64,000 nt of DNA. Source: Panopea generosa (taxonomy: Eukaryota > Mollusca > Bivalvia > Adapedonta > Hiatellidae). This document shows positions 12,392 through 24,487 of the stretch, piece by piece. The position numbers and the translations under genes were made by a program. The notes under the pieces were generated by a model. That model saw only the letters and a list, made by a program, of their open reading frames with translations. It did no database searches and was not told the origin of the DNA. Location: positions 20,995,262-21,059,261 of the forward strand of contig CM055909.1 in NCBI GenBank assembly GCA_029582155.1. The letters run 5' to 3'. The first letter of the stretch is position 1, and the number at the start of each line of letters is the position of its first letter.

Positions 12392-14726
12392 CTAAGAAAT
12401 ACCAAATTTTCGCTTTCTGCTGTTCAACACGGGTCTGGTTACTGGAAAAACATATTTCGAATATATATGATTATTTAATTATACGATTTATGTCGAGTAC
12501 ACTATATGAACAAAACAGTTACTTGTCATCGACATGCATACATATTATTGACATATGATGTAGTTAAACAAGGCTTTTTGTTAACATCTTTTGTTGCGAT
12601 TAATCGTTGAGTCGATGTAAATACTTGCTATTTAACCATTGAAAATACGTGTATTACTTTTTTGGAAATGTATTAATGTCAAAAATTCTCATTTATGTTA
12701 TTTCCGTACCATTAAATTGTAGCGGTAAATAAGAAGAAACGTCTCGTTTGTAACAATAGTATAATTTGTCATTTTTTTAATAATATAGTTTAAGTTTCTC
12801 CGAGCTGGCATACACTGATGAAATTGATAGAGCACATTAACAAATTGTATACGTTAGATAATATAAAAAAAACTGAATAGATATATATTCCGACAATAAG
12901 TGGGTCTATATTCAGCAACACAAATTAATAGTTTCGTATGAATTTTCGTGTGCTATTAGTAAAATACTTACCTTTCATGGTTCTAGCTCTACCTTTTTTT
13001 TATTGCTACACATCTTTTACTGATTCCATTCGATTGTAGCCGTTTCTGTGGTTTTCGCTGTGATTTTTTTCTTGAAGGCTTTAGAGTATTCCAAAACATC
13101 ATAATTACTTTCAAACATTTGTCCATGTTGATGTTTCTTGATTTATTTATTTCGTTTTTAATTTCATTTAGTTTCATTTTTTTTTTCGCTGTTGCGTTCT
13201 TTGTTTTTTTTATGATTTCCAGATTGATTGGTTGGTCTGTTATTCGTGTGTCCAAACGTGTAATAGTTTTGTCCATGTTATAATAGACAGACGTGTTGTA
13301 TGTGTTGCAGTCTTCCTATTTATTTGACTTTTGAATTACTGCAAGTATATGTTTACATGGCATAAATGTTGTTTTAAAATCTCTACAAAAACACTGCGGC
13401 GGTTCGTATGCAATTAATGCTCCTTTATAAAAAAGCTGTTTTCAGTTTCACTATAGATCAAATCTTCATCAATGTTGTCCGCGGCTTCCAATTTTCTTAT
13501 CACCTGTTTCCTAAAATGCGTCGCTTTATCAGATAGGCACGCTGGAAAAGGATGAAGTTTTGTGTTCTGCTTTACGTACCTGAAATAGAAATAATTATCA
13601 ATATGAACGTTGAAGGCTTTACAACACAACTTGCTGCTCGTATGCGAAAGATTGCCTACAACCCCGTATATAATACAATGCTATGAACGCCACGCTTATC
13701 AATTATTGAAAGCCTCATTCGAACACATATGTTCGGAATAATATGTATCGTACACACCACGCGCATTTTAATCAATATCACGGAAACTGGCTTGTAATTA
13801 TATTCTATAGTAATATGTCATACGTAAAAGACAGAGTATAACTTGAACATATTATAATGAAATATACTGCATATTAAGTAATATTGGCTGATTCATGTAA
13901 TGCAACCTAGAAATTGCGTTCTTGAAACTGAATGATACATTCATCGATACACACGTGTTATAGCATCAGTTAAATGTGGTAATAAACGTGCTGATTTTAG
14001 TTACATGTAATTTAAAGAAGTATTTTGTTTTAGCAAATAATATATACATAAAATCTCCAACAAACATACCTCTGATAACTATCGATGAAATAAACATTCG
14101 TGCAGGCTTTTACAAAACCTAACAAGGATCTATCACTCTCCTCTTTCAATATGTCTTTGAGAATCCGATGATGAACCTCAACTCCGTTCGATGTTGTCAC
14201 TGTGATTGTTTCGTCTATGACTCTGTGATATTTGATCCATCTCTGCATAGTTAACACGGAAAATTGTTTTTCAATGATTTAACAAATCAACACATTTCTT
14301 TGTACGAACAAAGCTGAAGATATCTTGTAACGTAATGTAACGATCGCACATGGTGATATCTGTCTTACTTGAATGGGCAGTATATGTTTATTATAGTTTG
14401 TTAGCTGAAATATGTGTAACTATAATAAATAGAGGGGCAAAAAAAACTAAATAGAAAAGTAAATCCATCGCCCTTATCTATAAACTTTGACAATTAGTAT
14501 TGGTTCATTTGCCTTAGCATATAGCATAGCATAAAAGGAACATAGGATTTACCATGTAAAGACAAGAAACACAGCTTAAAATTAACATACCTCCGTTTTG
14601 TTCAACCAATTCTTGTTTATATATGTTTGTAAATGTACGTTTGATGTCAAGCTATTGCTTTCCTGTAGATCTTCAACTTTCTTAATAAATTCTTCTTTTG
14701 TTTCCGAATTTGCGATATCTTTTAAC
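12392..14726 (-). pseudogene. MULE transposase C-terminal half with SWIM finger (exons 6-9)
   Basis: Exons 14591-14726, 14070-14242, 12972-13579 and 12392-12441. Exon 6 ends INKNWLNKTE and joins RWIKYHRVIDE in exon 7, which carries TTSNGVEVHHRILK, the TNNxVE-like block of MULE transposases (probably including the last acidic catalytic residue). Exon 8 holds the SWIM zinc finger PPQCFCRDF...MPCKHILA (CxC...CxH), followed by a Lys-rich tail. Exon 9 gives RPVLNSRKRKFGIS, the basic end common in these proteins. The SWIM frame is reached only across a slip in the T run at 13429-13434. A second slip at 12994-13001 restores the frame into exon 9, and a TAG follows the SWIM. Confidence 0.7.
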
Positions 14727-15114
14727 CTACAAATTAATGAGTAATAATTTACATCTGTATCTTGGAACATAAATATAATAAAAGTGAGAAAAACAATGAA
14801 ATCACCTCTAAATTTTGTTCAGTTATTTCATTTCAAAAATGATTTCTTCATTCTAATCGTTTGCAGGTAAATGGAAGAAACGCAAACTAACTCATAACTA
14901 ACATTCTATTAAAGGACGTTCACGTATCACACATATTTATGTACGCTTTCAACAACAACATGTCGTATAAAATTAGCGGACAGTTATTGGTTTAAATTAT
15001 AAAATACAATATCTGACGTTAGAAGCTAATGTAAAACAAAAAAAGTTTTAAATAATACCTAAAATAATTGAGAAAAACATAATTTCCTGTTTTACCGTAG
15101 TATTCCTATGTAAA

Positions 15115-15745
15115 AATCAAAGTTCCCTTATTGGGCCCCAATATATTCTAACCCCTTCATTTGAAGAAGATTTTTCATTTTTCATATGTATCCCTTTTTG
15201 GGCCCCTGCTGGCTCCTTACGGTCCCTTAAATTCCCCTTAAAAGACCCAGACTCAACTGTTACGACTAAACAATGCTTCAGACATCAATGTTTTCCGATA
15301 CTAATTCTATGTAAAAATTAAAGTCCCCTAAATGGGCCCCAATGAGTCCTAGGTCCTTTATTTGAACAAACTTGTAACTGCTACTCATAGGGATCATTTA
15401 TACCAAATATAAACAAATTTGGCTGATTGGTTCTTGAGAAAAATATTTTTAAATGAAAATTTCCCTATAACTGATAAGTCCCAAGGCCGGGACCAATTTT
15501 GACCTTATGGTCATGGCTTGAATTTCAAATTTGACCCCCACGGTCATGATTGAACAAACTTGAGAGAGCTTATGTAACAATGCTCCACATCAAATTTGGA
15601 GAAAATCTGCCAAGCAGTTTCAGAGAAGAGAGAAGAAGTCGTTTGAAGCAAAAGTGAACGACGGGCGATGGACGGACGACGGACACAGGGCGATCAGAAT
15701 AGCTATATTAAGCTTTGCACAGTTAAAATATGTCGAAAATACAGA
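15115..15745 (+). repeat. Dispersed repeat with ggacggacgac tail
   Basis: Modules such as aagtccccta-aatgggccccaatgagtcc, ctgataagtcccaaggc and caaatttggagaaaatctgc precede gatggacggacgacggacac, then agaatagct. This arrangement is widespread in marine invertebrate genomes as an interspersed repeat. The ccccaat module recurs twice inside. It has no coding capacity and fills the gap between exons 5 and 6 of the transposase gene. Confidence 0.6.
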
Positions 15746-16194
15746 TTTAAAAGCGAGTTTTATACCTAACATAGACTTATACCTATGTAGTGTCAATGTA
15801 TTCCCAATTAGCAATACGATGGTTCAACGAAGAGTCATTTATTGTTATACAAATGTAACTATTTGAAGATTATTTCAGGTATAACTCTGTTCATAAGTAT
15901 ATGTATTTCACCCTTTTTATTCTTTATATATTTTGAAAACACTAAAAAGCATTCCATGTTGCAAATTTACATTTTCAAAACGTCTTGCTTTTCTTCTACT
16001 TCATTATCTTTCCTTTTTATCCATCGGTTCCAGGCTTGTGTAACATGGAACGCACATAGTCGAACCTCACAGTCTGTAACAAAGAGCATAAGATGTACTA
16101 GTATAATTTCTATGGCTACAAATATAAAATGCTAGTTTTTAGACGGAAAGATTTGTTCATAATGCAATCGTGTTGTGTCGGCTAATATTACGTT

Positions 16195-16380
16195 ATGGAG
16201 CGCGCGGTCCAGTTATAAAACACCGGACCTATGATCAGACGGTTATAATCCTCCGCCACGGCTATGCTCATGATCTATGTGTACTTGGGCAGGCATTTTC
16301 TCCGCATATGCCTAGTACTGGTTCTATCCAGGAATACTTCGAGCGTGATTGTTGTAAGAACTTGTTATGCATGAAAGTGA
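16195..16380. repeat. Dispersed repeat, copy 2
   Basis: Shares ttctccgcatatgc, tagtactggttctatccagg, cttcgagcgtgatt and ttgtaagaacttgtt with 10440-10530. Confidence 0.5.
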
Positions 16381-16492
16381 TATTTTAATCAAGTGCGTTT
16401 CTGTCTGTATATTTTCAGTATGTAACTTAGAACCATTATCTTTAATTAAAATGCATTTAATAAAACTAATTTTGTTGTTGCATGTGCTTTAC

Positions 16493-18302
16493 CAGTAAAG
16501 ACTGTTTTTGCAGCTAAAATCTGAACTTCACAACAGTCCGTCAAGACGACTTTTGGTTGCCAGTCTTCGTTCAATTGTTGTAAAACTCTTAAACCATCGC
16601 TTATACACTGTGCTGTTATGTCGCTGGAAATGAAGACACCAACAACGTAATAACCACAGTTGGTGGGTACTACCGCTTGGAAGTATGGAAGACCATATCT
16701 TGTTGTTCGAAATGTACTATCCAAAACGAAAACTCTACCATATCTGTTTAAAAGATGTTGCTGCTCTTTCGTCTGTAATACTAATAAAAACTTTTCATCC
16801 TCAGAATCACTGAAAATAAAACATGCACTTAGTTGAATATCCTGAAAATGTTAATATTTCTTTTGTTTGAACATGACTTTATTGATTAAAGTAACAGTTG
16901 TCAATGAATTTAATACGTCGCGAGACTTCTGTCCATTTTATTGTCTGTGATATTGAAACATTATTCAACAACATGTTTGTGATAGTGCAAGCCTTAACGT
17001 AGTGTACTTAACAGTCATCGTTATTGTTTGCGACAAAATAGTAAAGCTTCCGTCTTAATGAAAGTTGGATAAAAATGGAATCTATAGCTTTATTCATATT
17101 TTTTGGCAAAACCGCTCTTAGTAATACAACAATCAATAGTAGACAATCTCTAGCTTATCTGATCACATGTATTGTAATTATTTCATGCATGTAGGACAAG
17201 TACTATTAATCATCAGATCATGCACATGTAATTATTGTATGCAGCTCAAGTTTTTCATCACGGAAATAGCACACAACTAATCATATAATAATGATTGTAA
17301 AATTTATATTTGTATACAGTATACAGTACAAGTAATTATATCATAATATATGTAAATTTTATATTTGTATACAATATACAATACAAGTAATTATATCATA
17401 ATATATGTAAACTTTATATTTGTATACAGTATACACTACTTGTAATTATATCATAATGTTTATAAAAAAATATTTGTATACAATATACACTACTAGTAAT
17501 TATATCACAATGTTTATAAAAAAACATATTTGTATACACTTTACATTACAAGTTATTATATCATAATGTATGTAAAATTCATATTTTTATACAGTATAAG
17601 CTACTAGCAATTATATCATAATGTTTTTAAAAAAAATATTTGTATACAGTATACAATACAAGTAATTATATCGTAATGTTTGTCAAATTTATATTTGTAT
17701 ACAGTATACAATATTAGTAAATATATCATAATGTTTGTAAAATTTATACAGTATACAATACTAGTAATTATCAGTATACAGTACAAGTAATTATATCATA
17801 GTGTATGTAAAATTTATATTTGTATACAGTATACAATATTAGTAATCATAATGTTTGTAAAATTTATACAGTATACATTATAGTAATTATCCGTATACAA
17901 TACAAGTAATTATATAATAGTGTATGTAAAATTTATATTTGTATACAGTATACAATATTAGAAATTATACCATAATGTTTGTAAAATTTATACAGTGTAC
18001 AATACTAGTAATTATCCGTATACAATACAAGTAATTATATCATAGCGTATGTAAAATTTATATTTATATACAGTATACAATACAAGTAATTATATTATAA
18101 TGTTTGTATAATTAATATTTGCATACTATATGCAGTAATTATATCATGCACGTAGCACAATAGGTTAATCGCACATTACTATTGTTCCATTTACTAAGCA
18201 TTACACTATCAATATATCCAGAATGAAACATTTACCTTTGCAGAAAGAACTTTAAATTTGAAGTAGACGCACAGAATGTTTTAGTGTTTTCCAGGTCTTC
18301 AT
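16493..18302 (-). pseudogene. MULE transposase catalytic core (exons 4-5)
   Basis: Exon 18236-18302 joins 16493-16809 in phase 2. The core reads VFVLDSTFRTTRYGLPYF (first catalytic Asp in LDST), PTNCGYYVVGVFI, and DWQPKVVLTDCCEVQ (second Asp in LTDC), the standard order in the Mutator DDE fold. A donor GTAAAG follows KTVFTG. The next exon (C/D-x2-H region) was not found before 14726; this gap includes a 0.6 kb dispersed repeat. No stop lies in these two exons. Confidence 0.8.
17285..18130. repeat. 55-bp AT-rich minisatellite
   Basis: Tandem units of about 55 bases: tatatttgtatacagtatac, aatacaagtaattatatca, then taatgtttgtaaaattta. Some units are shortened to about 30 bases. Each contains the near-palindrome gtatacagtatac. 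It lies in the intron between exons 4 and 5 of the transposase gene. Confidence 0.9.
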
Positions 18303-18821
18303 CTGAAAATCTAAATATCAAAATACTTAAGTAGCTCCGCTGATATGCTTTATAACATGTATCGTGTATACTTAAAGATATTAGTGACCACCGAGGCTAC
18401 CGAAACATTATTTTCATTTTAAATTTACAAATGCGTTCATATTTAGTATTTTGATAAGTAGGGATATCTGAAAACGACGACATGGTTGCATTTATTTCTT
18501 CTTGAAAATGAACCGATTTAAAAAATTGTACATTTTAAAAAACATCCATTTAACATAAAAAAATTGATTTTAAACCTGTAGAAGCACATAAACGAGATAA
18601 ACATGAAATTGTTTGTTGCTATCTATATTCCCAAAAGATTCTTTTATCAGCTATAATTGTAATATGCATTATTTCATAATTCAGGTCATATAACTTAATA
18701 AACATAGCTACCGCGTTTAGATACAGAATAAATAGTTTTGCTACTGTTGCATTAAGAATTAGGTTTGACGTTAAAAAATAGAGTAACATTATTTTAAGAA
18801 AATCATATAAATAAACTGTGT

Positions 18822-19305
18822 GTGGTACAAAATGTGAGTTCTACAGTACATGGAGAGTATATAAATGACTGGAATGGGAAATTATCAAGAGCTACTGGCG
18901 TTAATGGTACGTGTGGTAATAAGTTAAGAAAGTATAAGCTGTTGACACATGAATTTGTTATTGAGGAATATTGTAAAATCATTATGCCAAAATCACACAG
19001 GTCTGCTTTTGGTGAGCTTAGATGCGGAGTGGCCCATTTGAAAATTTAAACAGGCAGATATGAAAGTTTACCGCTAAATAGTAGAATATGTCTATTCTGT
19101 AAAGACTGTGTATTGAAGATGAATATCATGTGCTTTTAAACTGTTCCTTATATGTTGACATACGTAATGAATTATTTGCAATAACTACTAACATAAATTG
19201 CCTATTTGATTCATCATACGATGGGAAGTTTGTTATGTTGTTTACCAGCCCGCGTTAATTAAGATATTGTGCCAAAGTCTGCTTTCTAATATTGAAAAGA
19301 CGATT
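18822..19305 (+). mobile_element. LINE 3' fragment
   Basis: Encodes a non-LTR retrotransposon ORF2 tail: HRSAFGELRCGVAHLKI, then TGRYESLPLNSRICLFC and, in a shifted frame, CIEDEYHVLLNCSLY and a terminal segment to about 19305. A TAA stop after HLKI and the frame change show it is dead. It lies in a transposase-gene intron, opposite in orientation, directly next to the MITE at 19309. Confidence 0.7.
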
Positions 19306-19308
19306 ATT

Positions 19309-19461
19309 TTACTCACATGCAACACATCTGGACAGGGTGGACAAATCTGTCCTTTATATAGCATGTGAGTAGTCATGAATCCTTAACTGGATCCTACTCA
19401 TATAAAGCTATCACTTCATGTATGTAAATTTCTCCACCCTGTCTAGATGTGTTGCATGTAA
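19309..19461. mobile_element. Small foldback MITE (153 bp)
   Basis: Inverted ends: ttactcacatgcaacacatct then ggacagggtgga at the left pairs with tccaccctgtctagatgtg then ttgcatgtaa at the right, about 37 bases per arm with few mismatches. The interior is about 75 bases and non-coding. Confidence 0.75.
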
Positions 19462-19694
19462 TTCCATAGCATATAAGTCATGGTCGACACCAAATTTATT
19501 GGTTTGGCAGAGGCCTTGATAATGTATCTATGGTTTGCATTGTTGCTAGGCGCACTCGCCGTAGTCTGATCTGTACATTTATGTCTTGGCTATTCACAAA
19601 TAATTATCTCCATATATATAGCATGCATTGTGAATGAGCATCTGAAAAGATCCCAAAAATCGTAAATTCCGTTGTTGTGAATTTTATTATCTCC

Positions 19695-19696
<2 letters not shown>

Positions 19697-19745
<49 letters not shown>
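19697..19745. repeat. (AT)n microsatellite
   Basis: About 24 uninterrupted AT dinucleotides, then gtatgtatat. Confidence 0.95.
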
Positions 19746-19752
<7 letters not shown>

Positions 19753-21164
19753 ATGTATTTTCTATACGCTGTCACATTAAGTAATAGAATACATTTGAGA
19801 TTTATATCCCAACAAATGATACTTACGAAATATTGACAATATGTCATAGTAGATAAGCAAATAAAATACATATGTTTCGTGATCCGATGATTATATATAA
19901 TAACACGAACTCTTACAATGAACCTATTCTTCATTTTAAATTGTCTGCAATAAGTATTTATATAATTATTATATAAGTCGAAAAACGAATATCAAACTAA
20001 CTTCTATGTCGTCAAACTATTTTGTTGCAATGGTGCTTATTTAAAACATATATCTAATGTGGGAATTTATAACGCTTACTACTAGCAGCAAAAGTAAAAG
20101 TGTAGTAATTCTTGCGGCAACACCAAATGAGATTACTTCTTTCACTGTTACTGAAGCTGGACAATCGACCTTTTTGCTTTCCCGTTTATGATACCTGTCG
20201 TAGTCATGGTCTTGGTTCCTCGGCCTGCTGAAACAATATACAATGAATGTACATGTAAATACCTTTTTCAAAACGGTCATATTTATAACAAATTAAATTT
20301 TTACCGTAACTGGAGCAAAAATACGCCTAAGCATTTTTTCGATTTTGCGACAAAAAGTACAAAACACAGTTTAATAACAACATTTTCAATTACTATCTTT
20401 ATTGTTTTTAATCCTTTGCATATGACTAGCATGACTTCAATATCTTTAAAAAGTGTTATTTGATGTGTGAACATTGGTAATCAGAAACATATTAAACAGA
20501 GATATATTAACATTACTTGTCAATTTCTGGCTTATAATCTTTCTATAAAAGTTTTATTCTTTTGTTACATATTGTGATATTACCTACCATAATATGGCAT
20601 TTCGATAACAAAACGAAAACCCCATTGGTTTCTTTTAAATCTCTTCCGTTTTATTTCTAGTTGTTCCCATTTTTACAGTGTAGTGTTACAGAGTCACACA
20701 GTTCCATTAATGAGTTCCAGGTCGTTATTCCAAATTAAGGACAGTCATAAATTACTGTGAGCTTTGAGGATAGGGGTCAACACTGGCTGGGTATGACGCA
20801 TTGAATCAGGAGCATTACATAATGGTGCGTAATGCTGCGAGGCTCCTTTGTACAGAGACATACACTGAAGCATATTTGCATGTTGGAGGTCACATGAAGT
20901 GAAAATTCTCCTAGCCCAGGGAATAGAATTGATGATTATTAATGGGGAGAGGGGGAGTGGGAGGGGGGGGGGGCGGGGTATTAGTGTTGGTTTAGTATTT
21001 GGATAGTTGATTGTTCAGAGAATCAGGATTATCTTTGTTTTGAATAATTAATCAACAAAGCCGTGTAGAAAAGCATGTAAAAGTGTGAGAAACTTTCCTG
21101 TTATGTTGTATAAATTTTCATTAAAGTAGAATTAGGCATTTGTATGATAATGAACATTATATTA

Positions 21165-21415
21165 CAGATAGTGTACCTGGGATCGTGAGTATGAATCCCC
21201 GCCCGGAAACAGTCTCTGTGATGATTGCTTTACGACATAGTGCCTCATTACCATTAGTCTCTCACCGCTGGTTCGAGCGGGAAAGTTATCAGTTACTGAC
21301 TTGCGGAGATGGGGTGTGCTAGCGTATTGTTTAAGCTTTAAGGATCCCAGGAAACAGTAGTTCGGTTAACTGATCGTCTGTTAGCCCTCAGTGGGATTTC
21401 GGGATGGTTATAATA
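21165..21415 (+). repeat. tRNA-derived SINE, copy 3
   Basis: Plus-strand copy of the 11440-11750 family: ggatcgtgagtatgaatcccc (B-box region), ctctcaccgctgg, acttgcggagatgg, aaggatcccaggaaacagta and ggttaactgatcgtctgtta match in order. The 5' head is incomplete. Confidence 0.7.
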
Positions 21416-22410
21416 AAATTTGTAAAAGTAGCATTTTTGTCGGAAAATAATGTCTGCATTCAGATATTTGCCCATATTTACTTTATTTTTCATATAGAAC
21501 ATCGTCTTTTGAAAATTATATTTACGAATAAAGTTAGTTTCTGTTGTATCCCGATATATTGAAAAAAAGTCAATTTGACGTCGTTTTGATACAGCGACAA
21601 AGCTATGGACGCCGCTATTTATGTACATAGTATAATGTATTCTAAAAGTTCGCTGATTTTGATACATATAATATCCAAATATATAGCAATATACATGGCT
21701 AAAATTAGGTCAACATTTTATACAATTTAACGTTAACATCGTGTTACGCTTGGAGGTACCATTTCCGTGCCCGACGTCATTACATGTTAAAGAATCGAAG
21801 CAACGTTTCCCCTATAATTGAGGCGACTGTATAACTTCTTTACGAGTTATCCAAAAAGATTTTAATTGTAAATTATTGTAGCAATTCTTATCTTTTATTG
21901 TATAAATTGTTAGGCAAACGATCACTAGGGCTAGCAACATTTGTGTAGCCATATACATGTACATATATGCTTTCTGGATAATGTGTGTTACATACACATA
22001 TACTTACCCTTTAGCTTTAGATTTATTTCCACATTTGTGACAAGTAAGTCTCAGTGAACTGATATGTGTAAATAACGTCCTTACTGGAAGTAAACTCTCC
22101 TCATCTTTTTTATTACAGCGCAGCGAATAAGATGTCATATATGTTGGTACATCTGAGGAAAGAAGTATTAATGTTATTAACCTCTTGTTTTATACAAAGA
22201 AAACAATTGGTGTGCATAATGTCAATATGTTATATACAGCCGATTCAAATTTGAATGAAATTGAGACACGGTCACTGCACTTGATATAGGTAAAGAAGGT
22301 AAATCGTGCCTGGCGAACATGGTATACATTTAAACCTGCAAACCTCACAAATCAATAATAAGATACCTGTTTATGTTTACAACGGTTCTCAGGTAAATAA
22401 AATTCACCTG

Positions 22411-22689
22411 TATAAACCGATTCAGCTATTTTGAAACTACGTCATTCTTTTTTTAGATGGAACCTTCCGTATTAGGGGTGCTTTGTAGTATGACAGCAGA
22501 TGTATCTGTTACATAAACTATACAATAAACTAGATATCAATATTAAGTGTGTTGTACTACTGTCTGTTCCAATAGCGTAGTAATGGTTTGAATTGTCAAC
22601 CCAAATGTCATACTACAAACACCCCTAATACGGAAGGTTCCATCTAAAAATAAAATGACGTAGTTTCAAAATAACTGAATCGGTTTATA
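22411..22689. mobile_element. MITE with about 90-bp inverted ends
   Basis: tataaaccgattcag, attttgaaactacgtcatt, agatggaaccttccgtatta and ggggtg on the left are repeated as reverse complement up to ctgaatcggtttata at the right end. The interior is short, so this is essentially a hairpin. TA-rich ends suggest a TA or TATA target. It lies in intron 1 of the transposase/Ulp1 gene. Confidence 0.8.
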
Positions 22690-22695
22690 TAAACC

Positions 22696-22830
22696 CAATA
22701 CGCTATTTTGAAATTACGTCATTCTGTTTAAGATGGAACCTTCCGTTTTAGTGATGAGAGTACATTTATCTGTTACATAAATTATGCAATACAATAGATT
22801 CAATATTAACGTATTTACCTTTTATATAAA
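22696..22830. mobile_element. Partial second MITE copy
   Basis: cgctattttgaaattacgtc, attctgtttaagatggaacc, ttccgttttagtgatgag and ttacataaattatgcaatac repeat the left half of the MITE at 22411, in the same orientation, immediately beyond its right end. No right arm is present. Confidence 0.7.
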
Positions 22831-22849
22831 TTTTATGATAGGGGCGATT

Positions 22850-23085
22850 GGAGCGTTACAGAAGTGTTGTTTTTTTTAGTTTCTTCGATGAACTATGGGA
22901 TCCTCACACTGTGGACAGGTTTGCTAATCATCACAATCTTAAAACTAGGAAATTTAATTCTCTGTTTTGGGTCCAAAATCTGGCTAAGATGAAAACTAAG
23001 GGAAGTTTGGTTATTCGTTACTGGCCAATTGACATCTTTTTTACCTATGCATTTTGGAAATTTAGAATTAAAATACATGTTTATT
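22850..23085 (+). mobile_element. Fossil tyrosine-recombinase retroelement fragment (DIRS-like)
   Basis: A short stretch with DELWDPHTVDRFANH and RKFNSLFW, characteristic of the RNase H region of DIRS-type retroelements. It is a broken, truncated piece with no ends visible, inserted in intron 1 of the transposase/Ulp1 gene. Confidence 0.5.
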
Positions 23086-23099
23086 AGACATATTGCAGT

Positions 23100-24440
23100 T
23101 TCAAACAGGACAAGATATTTTTGTTAGCACAAAAATAAAAATGCAATTTTCGGTTCTAAAAGATCAATAGCAAAGTGTAAGCTATCCTATATAATTACGA
23201 GTACTCGTGTAAAGAATCAATTACTCTTCCAATTTACTATGTGTTTGAATATTTACTATTACTGTATTATAACGCATGCTTGTTCAGGCGCGAAGTGACA
23301 ATCCTTAGGAGGTGCCACCTGCTATTTTCATTGGTTGATGTCATATCTCAGAAAGAATACAATCACGTGATCGTGTATTGCTTTTTTTCTTATTGGACAT
23401 TGTTTGTGCGCATGCCTTAAATTCCCGTCGAATTGGAAGGTGTTCTCGATAAATTGACGATAAATTGATCACGTGAAAGCGGGCAATTATCTTATTCATT
23501 TAAATGTATAACACATCGATGTGGTGTTTTATATTGATCAGTCATTATAGACTTGAGGCGAAGCCGCTGGATGAAGACTATGCGTAAATCTAGTGTTTTA
23601 AATTACATTATAATTGGCGGTTGCCACTTGTATTAGATAAATAAGTTCAAAATATTCAATAGATAATCGTAATTAATAATCTACAGTATTTATTAAATAA
23701 CATAGTGAAGAGAAACTCTAAACTCCAAACGACGTGAATAACGTGCAATGCGTGTTTTTGTTTATTGTGTTTGATAATGCGGTAAAATAATTTCTGTGTA
23801 TATTTGCATGTGAACGTCCATTTTACTCAACGCTATAATCTATGAGTTATAGTTTAAATATGTCTTGAAATACACCAGAAGTTACTATTTCAAGTTTATT
23901 AACGTTTATAAAAATAACAAAACCTATCCTTATATTACAAGAAACCTTTATTGAATAGGAGTACTGTTTCTTATTGTTGCAGTTTGGTATTTTACTTCAT
24001 GTATTTTCATACATTGAAGTGTAAAAAAAAACACTTTTATATAACAACAAGCGGTTTCAAACGGCCGTTTATGTGTGATTAAATTCTAATGGTGTTCTGA
24101 TCGCCGTGTTTCACCGCCTTGATTTTGTAAAATACCGCAACCCCATAGGTGAATGCCGTTTATTAATAAATGTGTACTTGTGTCCGGTTTTCCCTGATAT
24201 GTACTGCTGTCTCGGATCTATGAGGAGTTGCTAGATATTCTCTAGATTTCCTTTTAGACGTGTTATACACGTCCTCACGTTTATGGTAACACTTAAGGTT
24301 ACGTTCTTTCTGTTTCATTTTTTCCTCTCTTTATAAAATTACGTCTTTTCGGAGGCTGAAGCAAAACGCCATATGAAAAATTAACCCCGTTTGTTAAAAT
24401 ACAGTAACGTAAAAATGTTCAATATATTGAATAATTGACT
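23100..24440. other. Intron 1 sequence, no gene
   Basis: Mostly featureless. At 23280-23420 a less AT-rich patch has attggttgatgtcat, cacgtg, attggac and gcgcatgcc, resembling inverted CCAAT boxes, an E-box and an NRF1-like site; this could be promoter-like or chance. Confidence 0.35.
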
Positions 24441-24443
24441 GAA

Positions 24444-24445
24444 TA

Positions 24446-24485
<40 letters not shown>
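24444..24485. repeat. (TTGA)n microsatellite
   Basis: About ten attg/ttga tetramers. This could be the tail of a lost SINE copy, since the SINE at 11440 ends in the same motif. Confidence 0.85.

Positions 24486-24487
<2 letters not shown>

Noticed and set aside
22850-23085. Possible host gene
   Set aside because: The motif order is that of a DIRS-type retroelement; a broken fossil.
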